Assembly: GCA_020698575.1 (NCBI GenBank)
Contig: CM036247.1
Coordinates: forward strand, 30,232,431-30,296,430
DNA from: Bostrychus sinensis
Lineage: Eukaryota > Chordata > Actinopteri > Gobiiformes > Eleotridae
Direction of reading: 5' to 3'
DNA length: 64,000 nt
The translations under genes and the position numbers were made by a program. Of the stretch, positions 11,317-23,099 are shown in pieces. Under the pieces are notes generated by a model. The model did not search any database. It was given only the letters and a program-made list of their open reading frames with translations, and was not told the DNA's origin. Every line of letters starts with the position of its first letter. The stretch's first letter is position 1.

Positions 11317-11833
11317 ATGCCACACAGGGTTGCCTGACCTCACTGACAGTTTCCAGCCCAAACAGAACTTAAAACCTGCCCAACGCAATAAAAAACAGCC
11401 CAAATCAAAACACAAAACATGACAGCACCACTGAAAAAGGAAACCAAACAGGTTCCCAGCAAAGAGTGCAATTAGACAACCAAAGCCTTCCTGGTCAGGG
11501 CATATGAAATACCAACATAAAATGTGAGCAACCAAATATTAATCATTTAAATGATTAATTGATTTCATTTAAAAAAAACAAACAAATGAACTGATGATAT
11601 GAGCAGGATAACACAGCAGTTTATTGAAATGTGTATTTCTACTTTAGTTGCCATAAAATGACAAATAGTTTGCGAGTATTTTCTCCAGAATATTTTCTAA
11701 AAACCCACCAAAAAGCTGTGAAAAGCAGCCCAAATTTTTTAAACCAGCCCAATGCTATTTTTTCCAGGCCATGGTATTCAAAAGAAGCCCAATTAAACGG
11801 AAACCAGCCCAATCTGGCAACGCTGATGCTACA
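11317..11833. mobile_element. hAT element next to the nxph1 acceptor
   Basis: The element 11325-11825 (501 bp) starts CAGGGTTGCC and ends GGCAACGCTG (inverted repeat with one mismatch). Subterminal CCAGCCCAA/AGCCCAAT motifs recur at both ends. It is flanked by ATGCCACA (11317-11324) and ATGCTACA (11826-11833), an 8-bp target duplication with one mismatch. No transposase frame. Confidence 0.8.
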
Positions 11834-12829
11834 CAGTTAGCCAACACAGAGACAAACACTGGACAGACAACCATTCAATCTTTTAAATTAGAAGGTAGTT
11901 TAATCATAGTTTGTTATAGGAATGATCTGTGAAAAACATAATCAAGACATCAAAGCTTTATTATTAAGGATTTTGATAGATTAAGTTTAGCGTTAGCCAT
12001 TCACATGGTGTAAATGCATTCAGATAATGAAGTCTTGCCTGCTGGTGGCTCTAGCCTAGCTCCTGTGTCCCTGAGGTGGTGAAGACCATGGAAAAATGGT
12101 AATTTAATCATAGGACTGGACACTGATAAACTTTCACTTTCACATTCATTCACTAGGGGCAGGGGTTAAAGTGGAATTTTGGGAGTCAGTGAGTCAGTGT
12201 ATACAGTAGTTACATATATACTGTATACTATATTGGGTTTAATGTACCATTACCTAGAGCTGATACTGTATCTGCAATATGTGTGACAGGTTTATAGAGA
12301 GATTTGAAAGTGTGTGGTACTATATGACAGGTAAATTTGAACAAAACATATGCAATTTCCTCTATTCTGGTGAATTCTAGAGAATATATATTTTAATACA
12401 TTTTATATAATATTATAGATAGCTACCGACTTAAAATATGGGTACAATTTGTGGTTTTACTTCTCAGTCACTAACTGGGTGCAAGCTTACAAGAGCCAGC
12501 TCTGGTTCTTTGTGCCCAAGACAAAACTTTGTAGATCCTGATGTGTAGCAAACTGTTTTTTATGCAAGGGAAAGTAAAGGCATGGGGATCTGGGGGTCCC
12601 TCCCCTGAAAAACTTAAACAAGTGTAATTTTCTGTATTCTGGTGCTTTTTAGATGATATAATATTTTCAACTGCTACTAGGTTGTAGTAAAAAATATGGG
12701 AACAATTTAAGGTTTTACTTATCTACAAGATTCAAGGCAAAACATTTTATAACAAACCCATATTTTAATTATATGCATTATTTTATATATTTTATATAGT
12801 TTTATTTATGTAAATGTCTAAGTTTCTCT
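11834..12829. other. Intronic, no recognised feature
   Basis: AT-rich sequence between the hAT and repeat family A. Nothing supported on either strand. Confidence 0.4.
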
Positions 12830-13175
12830 TTAAGTGATTCCCCAATGCCCATTGTAGCCCTACCCCAAGATACTGCTGTTCTGCCCCTGCAGCTCCAGCA
12901 CAGAAACACAGTCTGAGCTTTCAGTCTCATCACACTGAGCTGTGGACAGAGGCTCCAGGAAACACTACAGGCTACACAAGCTTTTGTCAGGACATCTTAC
13001 CTTGTGTTTTATGTTGCTTTTATAATAATAAACCTAATATATTGTAAGAAAGACTTTGTGCACCACCTGTGCTTGGATTGCGTCGCATATTACTGCTTGT
13101 TATCTATGATCATATTGCCATGAATATGAGGTTGATTGTCATCAAACAAAGACTGACTGGAAGTTCAAGAACTAT
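12830..13175. repeat. Dispersed repeat family A, copy 2
   Basis: Second copy of the unit at 1230-1530 (shared blocks listed there). It is longer at the 3' side here. Confidence 0.65.
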
Positions 13176-13284
13176 AGAATTATTTTATGCACTCAAAACT
13201 GTTCATAGTGTCAATGATTTTCGCTATTTTTATTTTATCAGGCTTTTGTCTGCATCATGCAGTCAGTGCATGGGGCAGCAGCCC

Positions 13285-13505
13285 TGGTAGGAATGCCGCT
13301 CCCGACTGTTCACACTCACTTTAACCCCTGACTAGGGGCAATTTAGATTCACCAATTCACTTACATGTCTTTAGACTGTGGGAGGAAGAGAACCCAGTAA
13401 AAAGGAAGGGCATACAGACTCCACACTGGAGATTGTGAGTCAGCTGACTTGGGGATCAAACCCCGAACATCCTTGCTAAGAAGAGGTCTAACCATTTGTA
13501 AATTT
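13285..13505 (-). repeat. tRNA-like SINE (family E), minus strand
   Basis: Contains the widespread teleost block CATGTCTTTAGACTGTGGGAGGA, then AGGGCATACAGACTCCACAC, then the reverse of a B-box-like head (GGGGATCAAACCCCGAACATCC). Related pieces are at 14870-15060, 16800-16930, 23100-23240, 23485-23575 and 30495-30590. Confidence 0.6.
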
Positions 13506-13659
13506 AGATTTTATTCTAATTAGAAATCATAATGCATATTCTAGGGATGGAGGGAAGGGATCTTCAGCTACTGCTCCTTTCACTGTCCACTTGCCTACTA
13601 CCCAGCCTCCCTCAGGGGCTGAGGCAGTTACATCTGCACCAACTGTTGGTTTACCTAAT

Positions 13660-14225
13660 ACTTAAACCAGCTCTAGCGGCGTGTAAAATGCCACAGATAA
13701 AGATAAAGTCTGTCCCGAGCCCACGTGGAGATGAATGGTGCTCTTCTGCACTGTGGACGCCACGCTCTGCTCGCTATTACCTGCCCAATGTGGCCTGAAC
13801 ACATGATTGATGATTCATTCTAACCCGTCCCGCAGATGAGGGAGAGAGGGAGGGAATCTGTGACAGCCTCCTCCCACCCCCCCACCATGAGACAGCCGAT
13901 CTATCTGGTCCCGGCGTTTACATTTGGTCTCTTCAACCCCCCGCGATCGATACTGTGAAAATAAGGTCTGTTCTCATTCACAAAGTTCAGCTGACGACAT
14001 TGTGTTGGGGGGAGTCAGTGTTGCAGCGAGTGAAGCGCCCCGTGAAGCATGCGGGTGATCTTTGCGCCAGGCTCGGAGAGAGGGGGAGCACTTTGAAAAG
14101 ATGGCCTCCAGTTGTTTTGAAGAGCACCGGATGATGAATGTGATGGCGGCGAGGTGGACATTTAGAGCAGCTCTCACCTCTCTTTCACCGAGGACAAAAG
14201 GAAAGCTGTGTGCCTTTGAAAAGAC
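13660..14225. other. Repeat-free GC-richer island, candidate conserved non-coding element
   Basis: GC-richer intronic stretch (for example 13715-13800 and 13980-14180) without repeat signatures or a plausible coding frame. The role is inference. Confidence 0.3.
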
Positions 14226-14569
14226 TATATGATATCAACGTAGAGGTGTACACAGAGGTATAGGTAGCTGAGTTTCTTTCAGTTTAAGGCCGAACTAGTC
14301 ATGGCTGGGAAGTGACATGCTTTAATTTAACGCTTTATGTTAAAATTCAAGAAAGCATTGATCCATATGTCAAGTTATGTATTCAGATGTTAAGATGAAG
14401 TTTGGACTGTTCACACATGAAGATAATATGCAAGAGTTCATGTGTGTTGGACGTCTGAACCAAAGTGACCATTTAGTCCAGTGGTTCTCAAACTGTGGCA
14501 CTGGTACCACTGGTGGTATGTAGTCTTTATCTGATGGTATTCAGGAGTCTTTTGCAGATGAAGTAATAA
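14226..14569. other. Intronic, no recognised feature
   Basis: No coding frame, repeat end or motif that I can support. Confidence 0.4.
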
Positions 14570-14835
14570 TAATTTTAATTTTAAATTTAATTTTAATTTA
14601 TAGCCAGTTGTATTCCTGTTTTAGTTCTGGTTTAGTTGGGGCTAATTCTGTTTTTAAGTCTGGGTTAATTCTTGGTTTTGTCCTGGTTTATTTTGGGTTA
14701 ATTCCTGCTTTTGTTTTATTTTGTCCTGGTTTTGTCTTGGTTTTGTCCTGGTTGAGTCTGGGTTAGTCCCTGCTTTTGTCCTGGTTTAGGTTCTATATCC
14801 AGAATGGTTTAGTCCTGGATTTGTCCAGCATGTCC
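14570..14835. repeat. Degenerate CCTGGTTTAG/TTTTGTCCTGG minisatellite
   Basis: Irregular tandem copies of CTGGTTTAGT and TTTTGTCCTGG units. The reverse complement (ACTAAACCAG) is the core unit of the 1.5-kb minisatellite at 40184-41715, so the same motif family occurs at two sites in opposite orientation. Confidence 0.7.
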
Positions 14836-14869
14836 AGACAGAGGATCCCTTAAAGAATACACATTGACC

Positions 14870-15060
14870 TCATGGGGCCTATAGCGGGGCTGGAGCCTAT
14901 CCCAGCAACTGCGCCCTGGTCGATAGAGAGTTAATCATAGTGCTAATAAACACCACTAACCTCTCACCCTCACATTCATTCGCTAGGGGCAATTTAAAAT
15001 CACCTAACACATGAATGTCTTTAGCCTAGTGAGCCAACCTCTCCTACTCCTCGAAAGTAG
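14870..15060 (+). repeat. SINE family E fragment
   Basis: Carries GGGGCTGGAGCCTATCCCAGC, CATTCATTCGCTAGGGGCAATTT and CACATGAATGTCTTTAG, all typical blocks of the same teleost repeat as 13285-13505. Confidence 0.55.
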
Positions 15061-15770
15061 AACTGTCTGGTTCCTCACTTGCAGCGAAGCATTTCTCTCC
15101 GGTTAATTTGGAGCTGGCCTATGACAATATCACAAAGAGTGTGATATTTAGAAGTCTATAGAAGTGACGCAGGCTTTTTTAAACTGTATCAGTGGACACA
15201 GCTGATAGGACTGGTGTCTGCGTAGAAACGGTAAGAGCTTAATTCATACATTCATTCCAACAACACATGAGGAATCAAAGTCTGACTAAAGCATAGAAGC
15301 TAAACAGGTACAATAACTCAAAGTGTAGTAGACAGGATGTATTGTGATGCTTTAGTGTCAGATATACCGATCACCTCACTTGTCTATGTCTGTTGTCTCA
15401 TATTGCAAGTTGCTAATCAGTATAGCAACATTAAACATTTCTTTACCTCTTCTTGTCATAACACTGCGATGTGGATCATACAAATACCTCACATCACAAA
15501 GATTTAACTGCGATTTGGTGAAGTTGGCTCAAGCATCAAATTCATTTTTATTTTTTGCTAATGCAGTGAATTGTAACTCGATTTATCCAATTTATATGGA
15601 GAAATGTTGATGAACTTTCTGTTTGTAATTATACTTACAGTATGCCTGTATTCAGTCTTAAGGACAGGATCATTTTTATTTTATTGTAAAAACCCTCAGC
15701 TGTGTAGCCCTACAGCTGGTTTGTTGCCAGATACAGTTTGAGATAACTACTGTCTGTAGACCTGTCCTCT
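15061..15770. other. Intronic, no recognised feature
   Basis: No supported element. Small open frames only. Confidence 0.4.
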
Positions 15771-16535
15771 CCTTAGAATTATAGGGTTTTATCTGACATC
15801 CGAAAATTAAGTTATACATATATTCTTGTTCCTGGATACCTTATCTAGACTATATCAAGGTATTTATTTTTACAGTTTTATCCATTTTGTGTTTACTTAC
15901 CTGGGAAAATATAAAGTTCTATTTGCAATGTCAAACCTTCATTTGGAGCTCAACTTTAGAACAGACACCAAAAAAAGCTAATTAGTTTTATCGGCCTGGA
16001 GAATGAGAGCTGAAAATATAAAAAACTGTAGAGTATAAGTTAACTGTAGTTTGTATATTATTTTTATGCGGGAAAAGTATAAACATAGTACAGAAATGTA
16101 TAACGTGTTAAACTTTAAAATATAGAGCTATTGCTTACATGCCAACAAATTCTACATTAAATATTGTCAAAATGTATTGCATTTTTACTTTCAAATGTGT
16201 GATGTAGTCTTAAAAACTGTTAAATTATAAAAAATTACTTGACTGCTGAGTTTTGTATGTTTTTTAAGATAGAACCTTATAATTAATTGAATTTTGGGTT
16301 GTCAGAATTTGAAAGTTCTATCTGCAAAACCAGTTCTCAAAAGTCCCACTTCAAAAGTTTCAAAGATTTTGAAATTATTTTTTTACAATCTCTTTAGAGT
16401 GCCTTTAATTCCCATGTATTATAGAAATGTGTTCCTCATATCAGTTTATCAGTTTATCTATTTTTATGGTCAAAACTTTAAGCCTAAATCTCTCAAAACT
16501 ACTCAGAATGCAGATAGAACCCTATAATTCTAAGG
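15771..16535. mobile_element. 765-bp element with 25-bp terminal inverted repeats
   Basis: Starts with 25 bases (15771-15795, CCTTAGAATTATAGGGTTTT...) that recur inverted at 16511-16535 with one mismatch. Internal copies of AGTTCTATYTGCAA occur in both halves. No clear target duplication and no transposase, so the superfamily is unassigned and it is presumably non-autonomous. Confidence 0.75.
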
Positions 16536-16617
16536 GGATGTTGTGTAAATGTGTAAAAACAGTTCAGTAAAAAGAAAACATATATGACTTGACAAGAATT
16601 GTTGAGGAACTATGTCT

Positions 16618-16725
16618 CTTGGCTATGCTGGGAATGCCTTAGGGTTCCTCGGGGGCGATCTGGAGGAAGTGTCTTGGGAGAGGGAAGTCTGGGTTTCCCT
16701 GCTTAGACTGCTTGTGACTTGAAGA
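16618..16725 (+). mobile_element. Rex3/RTE LINE fragment
   Basis: About 100 bp matches the C-terminal part of the Rex3 remnant at 53285-53390 (GGAATGCCTTAGGGTTCCTC, then GGAGGAAGTGTC, GGGAGAGGGA and TCCCTGCTTAGACTGCT). Confidence 0.75.
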
Positions 16726-16789
16726 CTTTATGCTTAATTGTGACTTGACATGAGTGACTTACTCCCAGCGCTGTGGAATAGGAAAAGTA

Positions 16790-16935
16790 TTTGTCTGGCC
16801 AGGCTAGAATGTCTTTGGAGTAACACAGTAACACAGAGAGATTGTGTGTCAGCTGACCTGTGCATCAAATCCACAACCTCTGTGCTGAGAGGAGCACTAA
16901 CCACTCTGCCACCCTCTGACGTAATTATACCCTAT
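16790..16935 (-). repeat. SINE family E fragment
   Basis: Reverse-orientation head: GTCAGCTGACCTGTGCATCAAATCC, then GAGAGGAGCACTAACCACTCTGCC, as in 13425-13500. Confidence 0.55.
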
Positions 16936-16989
16936 AGAATACAGAATTGACCACTGATGTTTTCCACACAACATCTTACTCAGTGCAGC

Positions 16990-17420
16990 TTTAATAAACT
17001 GCGTGTTGGGAGTTGTTGAACAGTGTCAGGACAGAAGGGCTGTGTAACCTGCCCCGCGTGTTACATCTAGGCTCTTAAACTCTATTATGAATATCTCTTT
17101 GCTCTGCCGTCGCTCCAAACTAAAGTGTGCCTGCTCCCTGGGCGGTGATGGATTATGAAGAGTGCGCGAGCGGCGCAGGCCCACTATTTATTGGCTCTAT
17201 TATGGTCTACATAAAGCCGCGCACAATGGGGGAAAAAAGCTCGCTAAAAACCGCCTGAATCTTCGAGACTGTCCGGCTTTCCCACTGAGTTATGGCCACA
17301 TTACAGTGGAGCCTTCGTCGTCGCCGTGTTTTATCATGTTTCAGTTGATAATGCGGGCTAATAAAAGTCAAAATGTCAGCGGTGACAGCATATTTTAATA
17401 TAAAGGAGAAGTCAGCACCT
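16990..17420. other. Repeat-free island, candidate conserved non-coding element
   Basis: Contains AT-rich homeodomain-like stretches (CTATTATGAATATC, CTATTTATTGGCTCTATTATGG) beside CpG-containing patches (GAGTGCGCGAGCGGCGC). No repeat signature. Plausible intronic enhancer by composition only. Confidence 0.3.
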
Positions 17421-19148
17421 GAATGTGATGAACGGACAGACTGGGAGGAAAGTTGTTGAAGAATAGCTCACTGGAGGCTTGCTGCATGTATGGGTAAAAT
17501 ATTCCATGCCTTTGGGGTCCTACAGACATAAATAACATCTGCCATTTCTGACGCAATCTCGTATTATAGACATGTTGTCAGTGCAGTTGTGCAGCATGGG
17601 TTAGAATGTTACTAAGCTTTTTTATGTGTCTATGAAGCATCTGACATAAAGGTCCCACAGTAAGACAGTGGCTCTAACAGTAGGTAAAAGTTAAAGCTAA
17701 ATTAAGCTTTTTTTGTGGGCAGTATGGATTATTTGAGCCAGGATCCTGGTCAGGAGTGCTTAGCTGTAGAATTAGTGTACAAAACCCCCAAGGCTAAGTG
17801 TTATACATTGTAGTTTAGTCATTTCTTGAGTAGCGCTAATGTTTCCCATTTCCAGTTGTGCATCGGAGCTTCACTGTTGATAATTTCTGCCAGATCTGTA
17901 CACTGCTAAAGTGTAACCTACCTCACAGAAGTCTGTGCTAACTTTTTCATTGCCAGCTTTTTTTTTTTTTTTTTTGCCAGCCAGAGTCAGTGTTTTGGTC
18001 ATTTTCAACAATCTTTGCTGCCCCACAGAAAATGTTGTGCTATAGTTTTATTTAAAGTTTAAACCGCATTTTATTCTAATTTAATTTAGCTTTTTTTTAT
18101 TACCAGTTGAAAGAAGATAGTTTTCACTAAAAACTGACTGCGAAGCTGAGAAAAATGCACTTTTGGAAAACTTTTTTTTTGTAAAATGTTGCATTCTGCC
18201 TTGTTGCCAGAAGCTTCTTGATGTATCTGGGACTGTACTAAATGTACAAAGTTCACCACAACCCTCTGTATCATGCACCAATACACAAACACAAACCAAA
18301 ACACAAATGACAGCACATAGGCCTACTTGTCATTGACGGTGAAAAAGTTAATAATCAAGTAAATTTCAGTTGTGGTTACCCTTCCAGTGGGACCAAATTA
18401 CCCAAACATGGGACTTTCAACATTATTGGTGCTTTATGAACTTTATACTTGTAAATACATTTCGGCAATTTCAGCTGCCAAGATTGTATCTTTGTTGCAT
18501 TAAAAATGTTAAAAATGGCATTAAAAAAACTTTCAATTAAGCTTGCTGATTCCAGCAGAACCCTAACACACACAACACACACACACACTAACCCACTCTC
18601 CTGGACAGTGGACGCACACATGTCTGGAACTGTAAAGGTATTTGGACATCACACACTCACACCTCTGTATAAATCTGCTTTATTATCATTTGGAAACCAA
18701 GTGGCCAAACATTAGACCAGTGAAGCCTCTGTATGTGTGAAGTCATGTACTTATAAGTCAAATACACCTCATGCTCGTACGTCCCATATTAGCATTTTCA
18801 GAACCAGATGCCATACCAAACCAAGTGAAGAAGGCTAATATATTTTTAAACCTATTTACCCAACTTATGTTACGAAAAGCAGTATGTGCTGTTTTAAGCT
18901 ACTTGTTTTTGTCACATTTCAATTAGAAAAAAACAACAACTGCAACTGAGTAGTGATACTGAGCAATGATTTAATTATGATTTAATTAATTAACAAAATT
19001 AAAGTAAGAAAGAAAAACCTTTAAAATCACAGCCAAGTAAACAAAGCCACAAGAAGCATTGTTGAGATAAAAGTGCATTTAAAATGAAGCTAGATGATAT
19101 TCTATTACTTTTATCATGTCTATATTTTGTACATTTTGTTGGCCTGCC
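17421..19148. other. Intronic, no recognised feature
   Basis: Contains a T run near 17959-17975 and a short CA repeat near 18570-18590. No coding frame with domain or splice support. Confidence 0.4.
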
Positions 19149-19296
19149 TTTGCTTTATTAGGCCTACCAGAAGTTCACTAACCCTCAAAGACTCAAATAT
19201 TGCTATATTTGAGTTCATTAACCCTCAAAGACTCAAATATTGCTATATTTGAGTCTTTGAGGGTTAGTGAACTTCTGGTAGGCCTAATAAAGCAAA
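19149..19296. repeat. Near-perfect 52-bp inverted repeat (hairpin) with nested direct repeat
   Basis: 19149-19200 is the exact reverse complement of 19245-19296. The 44-base spacer repeats the inner part of the arm (CATTAACCCTCAAAGACTCAAATATTGC...), so alternative, shorter hairpins can also form. No target duplication identified. Confidence 0.9.
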
Positions 19297-19622
19297 CCAA
19301 AAATACAACCAAAAAAAGTTCATCTTTAATGAATGTATGTATGTATATATTCCTTGTCCATTTAAGATTATGAAAGCATTAAATCATTTTTGAATATAAA
19401 CGTTGTCTCTGTACATTACACTGATCTCAGAAAAACAACATTAGAGGTGCCTCACTTGTGTAAAACTTGTTTTATCTACTTGGATAAAACAAGATGGTGG
19501 TCTTCAACAAAAAACATGAATAAGGTTTGTTTGTGGCCTGATAAAAAGGTCTAATTACAAATGAAACTAAAGCAGTACCAAGCTGAAAAATAAGACTCAT
19601 TCATTATGTAAATGTGAGCTGT

Positions 19623-19626
<4 letters not shown>

Positions 19627-19672
<46 letters not shown>
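19627..19672. repeat. Poly(A) tract, 46 bases
   Basis: Uninterrupted A run. No retroelement body could be identified immediately upstream. Confidence 0.9.
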
Positions 19673-19676
<4 letters not shown>

Positions 19677-19859
19677 GAAACTTTTGTCATTTTACAACAG
19701 TAGGCTTTTAGGGATTAAAATAGGGTTAAATGACATCATGAATAATTGCAATTTAATCTTAATTAATTTGACTTTTAAGATGGAGATATACTTCCTGTTT
19801 GTGGAGACATTAAGCTAACCCATGGTGCCTTAGTGTAAAGCTTCAGTCTTACATCATGC

Positions 19860-20465
19860 TTCTCAGTACTCAAGTCACTTTACAGTTTGGTGCATTATTC
19901 ATTCACTCCTCAGTCACACTCGGTGGTGGTGAGCTACTTCTGTAGCCACAGCTGCCCTGGGGCAGACTGATGGAGACGTGGCAGCCATTCTCTAGCTATC
20001 ACTGGCAATCACTTTAAAACATTCATACGTAGGGCGGCAAAAGTTCAGTTGGCAGAGACACTTGCCCACTAACCTGAAGGACAATGCATACTGTCATTGT
20101 GTCCTTGGGCAAGACACTTCACCCACCTTCCCAGTATGAATGTGTCAGTGTGACACCACTGTGTTGGTGGTGGTCAAAGGGATAGATGAAAAAATGGCAG
20201 CCACCCTTCTGTCAGACTGCCCCAGGGCAGCTGTGGCTGCAGAAGTAGCTCTGTGACTGAGTGTGAATGAATAATGCACCAAACTGTAAAGTGGCTTTGA
20301 GTGTCTAGAAAAGTGCTATGTAAGACTTACTATTATTATTACTTATTATCATTACAAGGTGGATGTCTTGCTCAAAGACTCAACAACAGTATGAAGTGGG
20401 GAGAGCGGGATTCAAACCACCAACCTTCAGGTTACAGCTCTATCTCCTGAGCCACTGTTGCCCTG
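19860..20465. repeat. Head-to-head SINE pair (palindromic)
   Basis: 20031-20345 is a plus-strand SINE copy (CAGTTGGCAGAGACACTTGCC head; GTGTCCTTGGGCAAGACACTTCACCC middle; CTAGAAAAGTGCTATGTAAG tail with ATT repeats). 19868-19990 is the inverse of its tail section (20170-20310), with arms of about 120 bp. 20375-20463 resembles an inverted tRNA-like head (GATTCAAACCACCAACCTTCAGG). Two or three copies have therefore accumulated in opposite orientations. Confidence 0.65.
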
Positions 20466-21645
20466 CAGTTTGACACATTCAATATAAAATGAACACAACA
20501 CTGTGAACACTGCAAGCTAGGACTGAGGTTGTGTTGACTTTGATTTGAGCATTTCTATAACAATTTTCAGTCATCCAGGCTGTCACAATCAAAACTAACT
20601 CAAATAGTCACCTGAACATGGTTCTTACATCCAGATAACTTCTTTATTAAAAAAACAGATGGTGGTGAGGTCACATATTTAAGTATTCACATGTTTTTTG
20701 TTGTTAGAATACTATACATGAAAGGTTATATCACATAAAAAGTATCTACTTTTCCTCTGAGTTCAAATTTGATCTTGTCCAATCGGAGGTGCTTCATAAT
20801 ATCTTGTAAAAAATTGTAATAAATTGGAGCATTACTCTGTTTCCAGTTCAATAAAATAAGCCTTCTGGCTAATAAAGTCACACATTTTTTTTACAGTCTT
20901 ATATTTATTTAAGAGGTTAGTGGTGACTGGAGCAACACCAAATAATGCTAGGACTGGGTCAGGATTTAGTTGTGTCTGGCAAACCTCAGATCCAGATAAC
21001 TTCATTTAACCTTGTCTTGATTTAAGAGTTTTGAGAAACAATCATTGTGTGTTTAGAACTGTCTGCCAATTGTGTGTTCAAAATGTATTTAAAATGTACT
21101 ACATTTATATATTATTACAGTGCCCTATACTAATATTGGCTGTACCCTTGGTAAAACCTGTGGTGATGTAGGTCACTTTGTATTGTTAAGTTTTAAGTTT
21201 TGGAGACTTTCTAAGCCCAAGACCCAACTAACATCTGTAGTTCTCCAGCAGTGATTTATGGAGATTTTAGGACCAGTAGAATTATCCTCCTGCGTCGGGA
21301 CAGGACAGACACACGTCCTTTTCCAGACTGATTTATAACCGTCCAACTCATAATATCCAGTTTTTTTTTTTTCCTGATGTTGGAAAGTCATGGTTTGGAA
21401 TATTTCTTGTTTCTTGTTAACCAAGTTTAATAAAAACACCAGAAATTACTTCAAATATAAATAGAAATAAATTACTATTTAGTTTCAGAATGTTTCATTA
21501 ATCAACAAAAGAGAAAGTCTTGTCAGTGTTTTTACAATTGTGTTTTATTTTTCAGTGTATATAATATTTTGAGCAAAAAATCTAAATGTTAAAACAATAT
21601 GAACATTCTTTACAGCTTTCATTGCTCATATTTTCCAAGCGTGCC
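20466..21645. other. Intronic, no recognised feature
   Basis: Nothing with coding, structural or repeat support. Confidence 0.4.
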
Positions 21646-22445
21646 AATATTAATGGAGGTTTAACTATGCTTCTCCCTCGCCTTAGTTCCTTATCGCCAC
21701 AAGTCTGAGGTCATGAAGGTGAATGAAATGAGCTGCTTGCTTGCAGTTACTGTGCGTCATGTGAGGGGCCACAGACCCTCGTGTCCTAAGGGCCTGCTCT
21801 AATGGCCCTCCTGCGGATCACTTCATTATCCCACTCCCTTTCAAAGCGCTAATGTCTATTAATTTCTCAGGCCAAAAGCGAGGAAAACCCAGCAGCCAAT
21901 CAGCTTTTGCAAAGAAAACTCCTAACCGCTCTCTGGGAAGTTTGTAAACTCCGAGAGCATCCTCCCTCTGCGGCGTCAGAGCAGCAGCCACATTCAGGTA
22001 AAATCAATAGTGACACACATTCACTCTGCGCTCCATTCTTTATAGGCACGGCCTGGCGCGGAGTCATCTGCTTGTACCGTGCTTCCATTAAAGGTGAAAT
22101 GTGTTGTGGGGTCCAGGCCCATAGAACACCCCCCCCCCCCTCCGCCAGGTTCCCGAGGGAAGCCGGAGCTGTTTATCGGTGCTTTTCAAAAGAGCGGGAC
22201 GCCTGCGCCTTATCACAGCCGGAGCAGATAGCATTTAGGTTTGTCCGACTCTAGTCTATATACGCTGCATCTGGCAATCTAAGCGAGAGGCTTCCTAAAG
22301 GACCGGTGCGAAAAAGCAGGCTGTTTGTGTTATCTGCGTCGGCTTCTACATGAAGTCGGGGGAATATATTAAGGCTGATAAATGGAAACTCCTGCACGCA
22401 GAATCTGGGTCATAAAGTTTGAGTGAATGAAAGGCTCCCGGGGGA
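21646..22445. other. Repeat-free GC-richer island, candidate conserved non-coding element
   Basis: The longest stretch of the intron without recognisable repeats and with raised GC (21650-21900 and 21950-22340). Open frames on both strands at 21900-22250 overlap each other and lack splice or domain support. A C run lies at 22130-22140. Regulatory role is inference. Confidence 0.35.
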
Positions 22446-23099
22446 AGGATTTAAATGTGACACATGATGGGGCTAGTTAAAATCAATCAGAAGGGAGGAA
22501 TTCATACAAGAAATTCCTGAACTGCACTACAGCCCTGTACTACACAAACGGGTTCCACTTATATTTGTTAGGGGTCACAGGTACTGGTAGCTAATTCAGT
22601 GACTATGGGCATTAGGCAGGGTGCAACCTGGGAAGTGATTTAATTTTAACATGTAATGTGTAAATGCAGTCATAATAAAGGAGTAGGAAGAAGTGAAACT
22701 TATTTAATCCTACCTAATATATGAATATGAAATAGTTTAAGTAAGTTTATAAATATTTAACACTAGGTATACTAATATGTTATATCTGCTTATATTATTA
22801 AACCAGTACACCTTACCCAGATGTGCACACACATGTATTATATACTAATTTACTGTCTGATGTTAGTTTGTGTTAGATTCAGGTGCAATATCACTAATGT
22901 ACAATATAGCCTGCAATTGGGTTATATGCCATATGTACTACTGTATATGCTGTCTAATTATAGTTTGTCTATATCTGATACAACTTTAGGACTTTGGGGG
23001 CCCTGGGTAGAAGGCACCAAACACATCTTAGGGGCACATAAGGAATGCTAAGCCTATAAAATAAAAAATAAAAAAACACGTTCATTTTCTAGAGCTTAA
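22446..23099. other. Intronic, no recognised feature
   Basis: AT-rich. Nothing supported. Confidence 0.4.
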
